From: CAYSYY01 sp964576115 [NCBI: uncultured Gemmatimonadota bacterium]
GTDB lineage: Bacteria; Blakebacterota; Blakebacteria; Blakebacterales
Direction: 5' to 3'
NCBI GenBank assembly: GCA_964576115.1
Contig: CAZNUA010000090.1
Location: 1,347-8,662, forward strand
Length of the DNA stretch: 7,316 bases
The notes beneath the pieces were generated by a model, which was not told the origin of the DNA, made no database searches, and saw only the letters and a program-made list of their open reading frames with translations. Both the position numbers and the translations under genes were made by a program. Below, piece by piece: positions 6,911-7,316 of the stretch (the stretch's first letter is position 1; each line of letters opens with the position of its first letter).

Positions 6911-6985
6911 TGCCAGGTGCGTAACGTGCACGCCGGCTACCGACCGGTCCGGGCTGAACCGGCCGCCGCCTTTCCCGCCAGTTAC

Positions 6986-6990
6986 AGGAG
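6986..6990 (+). promoter_or_regulatory. Ribosome-binding site fixing the GTG start of ccmF
   Basis: AGGAG lies 9 nt before the GTG at 7000-7002. It is the clearest ribosome-binding site on this strand near the CcmF homology and precedes the first hydrophobic helix, which makes the non-ATG start the best choice. The in-frame ATG at residue 11 would remove part of that helix. Confidence 0.7.
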
Positions 6991-6999
6991 CGCGAATAC

Positions 7000-7316
7000 G
7001 TGACAGCCGTTCTGCCCACCCTGGGCACCATGGCGCTTCTGGCCGCCGGTGCCGCCGGTACCTGGAGCTGGGTCGCCTGCCTCGGGCTGTCCCGGCAAAG
7101 TCGCGAGACGCTCTCCGACCGGGCTCGCCACGGTCTCGATATCGCTGTGCTCGGTCTGCTCTTCGCGAGCCTCATTCTACTGGTCCTGCTATTCACCCGG
7201 GCCTATCGGGTCGAGTACGTCTGGGCCCATGTCAGTAACGATCTGCCGGCTCTCTACGTTCTTTCCGCCTTCTGGGCCGGACAGGAGGGCAGCTTCCTGC
7301 TCTGGGCCCTGCTGGC
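7000..7316 (+). CDS. ccmF: CcmF-type cytochrome c haem lyase subunit (N-terminal 105 residues, runs off the edge)
   Basis: The first 105 codons of a polytopic membrane protein, truncated by the right edge. The start is GTG with AGGAG 9 nt upstream. Hydrophobic helices are seen at about residues 3-30 (LGTMALLAAGAAGTWSWVACLGL) and 46-66 (LDIAVLGLLFASLILLVLLF). They are followed by RAYRVEYVWAHVSNDLPALYVLSAFWAGQEGSFLLWALL. The segment VxYVxxHxSNxLPxLYxxSAxWAGQEGSxLLW is the conserved N-terminal signature of the CcmF/CcsA/NrfE family. In System I, CcmF receives haem from CcmE and ligates it to apocytochrome c; its WWD haem-binding motif would lie beyond the window. The Q in WAGQEGS replaces the H of the enterobacterial WGGHEGS, a common variant. 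Divergence from the CcmE-like gene supports a shared pathway. NrfE-like specialised paralogues cannot be excluded from this fragment. Confidence 0.88.
   Translation, partial: MTAVLPTLGTMALLAAGAAGTWSWVACLGLSRQSRETLSDRARHGLDIAVLGLLFASLILLVLLFTRAYRVEYVWAHVSNDLPALYVLSAFWAGQEGSFLLWALL

Larger units (their letters stand above)
6747..6999. other. Divergent ccmE/ccmF intergenic region
   Basis: No gene is supported in these 253 bases. They separate the CcmE-like and CcmF starts and should hold both promoters. Two strong inverted repeats (6788-6827 and 6864-6910) and both ribosome-binding sites are present. TTGCGA (6900-6905) with TAACGT (6922-6927) at 16-bp spacing is a weak candidate promoter for ccmF and overlaps the right arm of the second inverted repeat. 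No convincing minus-strand promoter was seen. Confidence 0.5.

Noticed and set aside
6747-7196. N-terminal extension of the CcmE-like protein by 150 residues
   Set aside because: It is Arg/Ser/Pro-rich, overlaps the divergent CcmF gene, and the normal CcmE membrane anchor starts right after the ATG at 6746.

Overview
This 7.3-kb GC-rich window looks like a chromosomal segment of a bacterium, probably from a poorly characterised phylum. It has Shine-Dalgarno-led genes, a lipoprotein signal peptide, a two-domain FtsX/MacB permease of the ADOP type common in Acidobacteriota, Gemmatimonadota and related groups, and System I cytochrome c maturation genes. TrmB-family regulators are commonest in archaea but also occur in bacteria, so the TrmB gene does not settle the lineage. 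No tRNA, rRNA, CRISPR array, transposase or phage gene was seen.

Left part (minus strand, reading right to left): an alpha/beta hydrolase (2720-3640); a 294-bp spacer rich in palindromes; a TrmB-type regulator (1541-2425); a secreted double-DTG aspartyl protease with a C-terminal PDZ domain (291-1544), whose start codon overlaps the regulator's stop as ATGA; then a 140-bp spacer and the first 50 codons of a lipoprotein that runs off the left edge (1-150). The regulator and protease are almost certainly one transcription unit. The palindromes in front of the regulator are candidate operators.

Right part: an 818-aa orphan ABC permease (3888-6344, plus), divergent from the hydrolase. It converges with, and overlaps by 21 bp, a CcmE-like haem chaperone (6324-6746, minus). 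That CcmE has the variant CxxxY haem-attachment motif in place of the classical HxxxY. Across a 253-bp intergenic region holding two strong inverted repeats, the start of a CcmF-type haem lyase (7000 to the right edge, plus) is transcribed in the opposite direction. ccmE and ccmF are therefore divergent here, whereas they usually lie in tandem.

Functional reading: the right end is the edge of a cytochrome c biogenesis locus, and the left end is a regulated envelope or proteolysis module of unknown purpose. Nothing in the window clearly amounts to a new multi-gene system. The features most worth a second look are the variant CcmE with its divergent partner and structured spacer, and the TrmB-protease pair with its palindromic upstream region.
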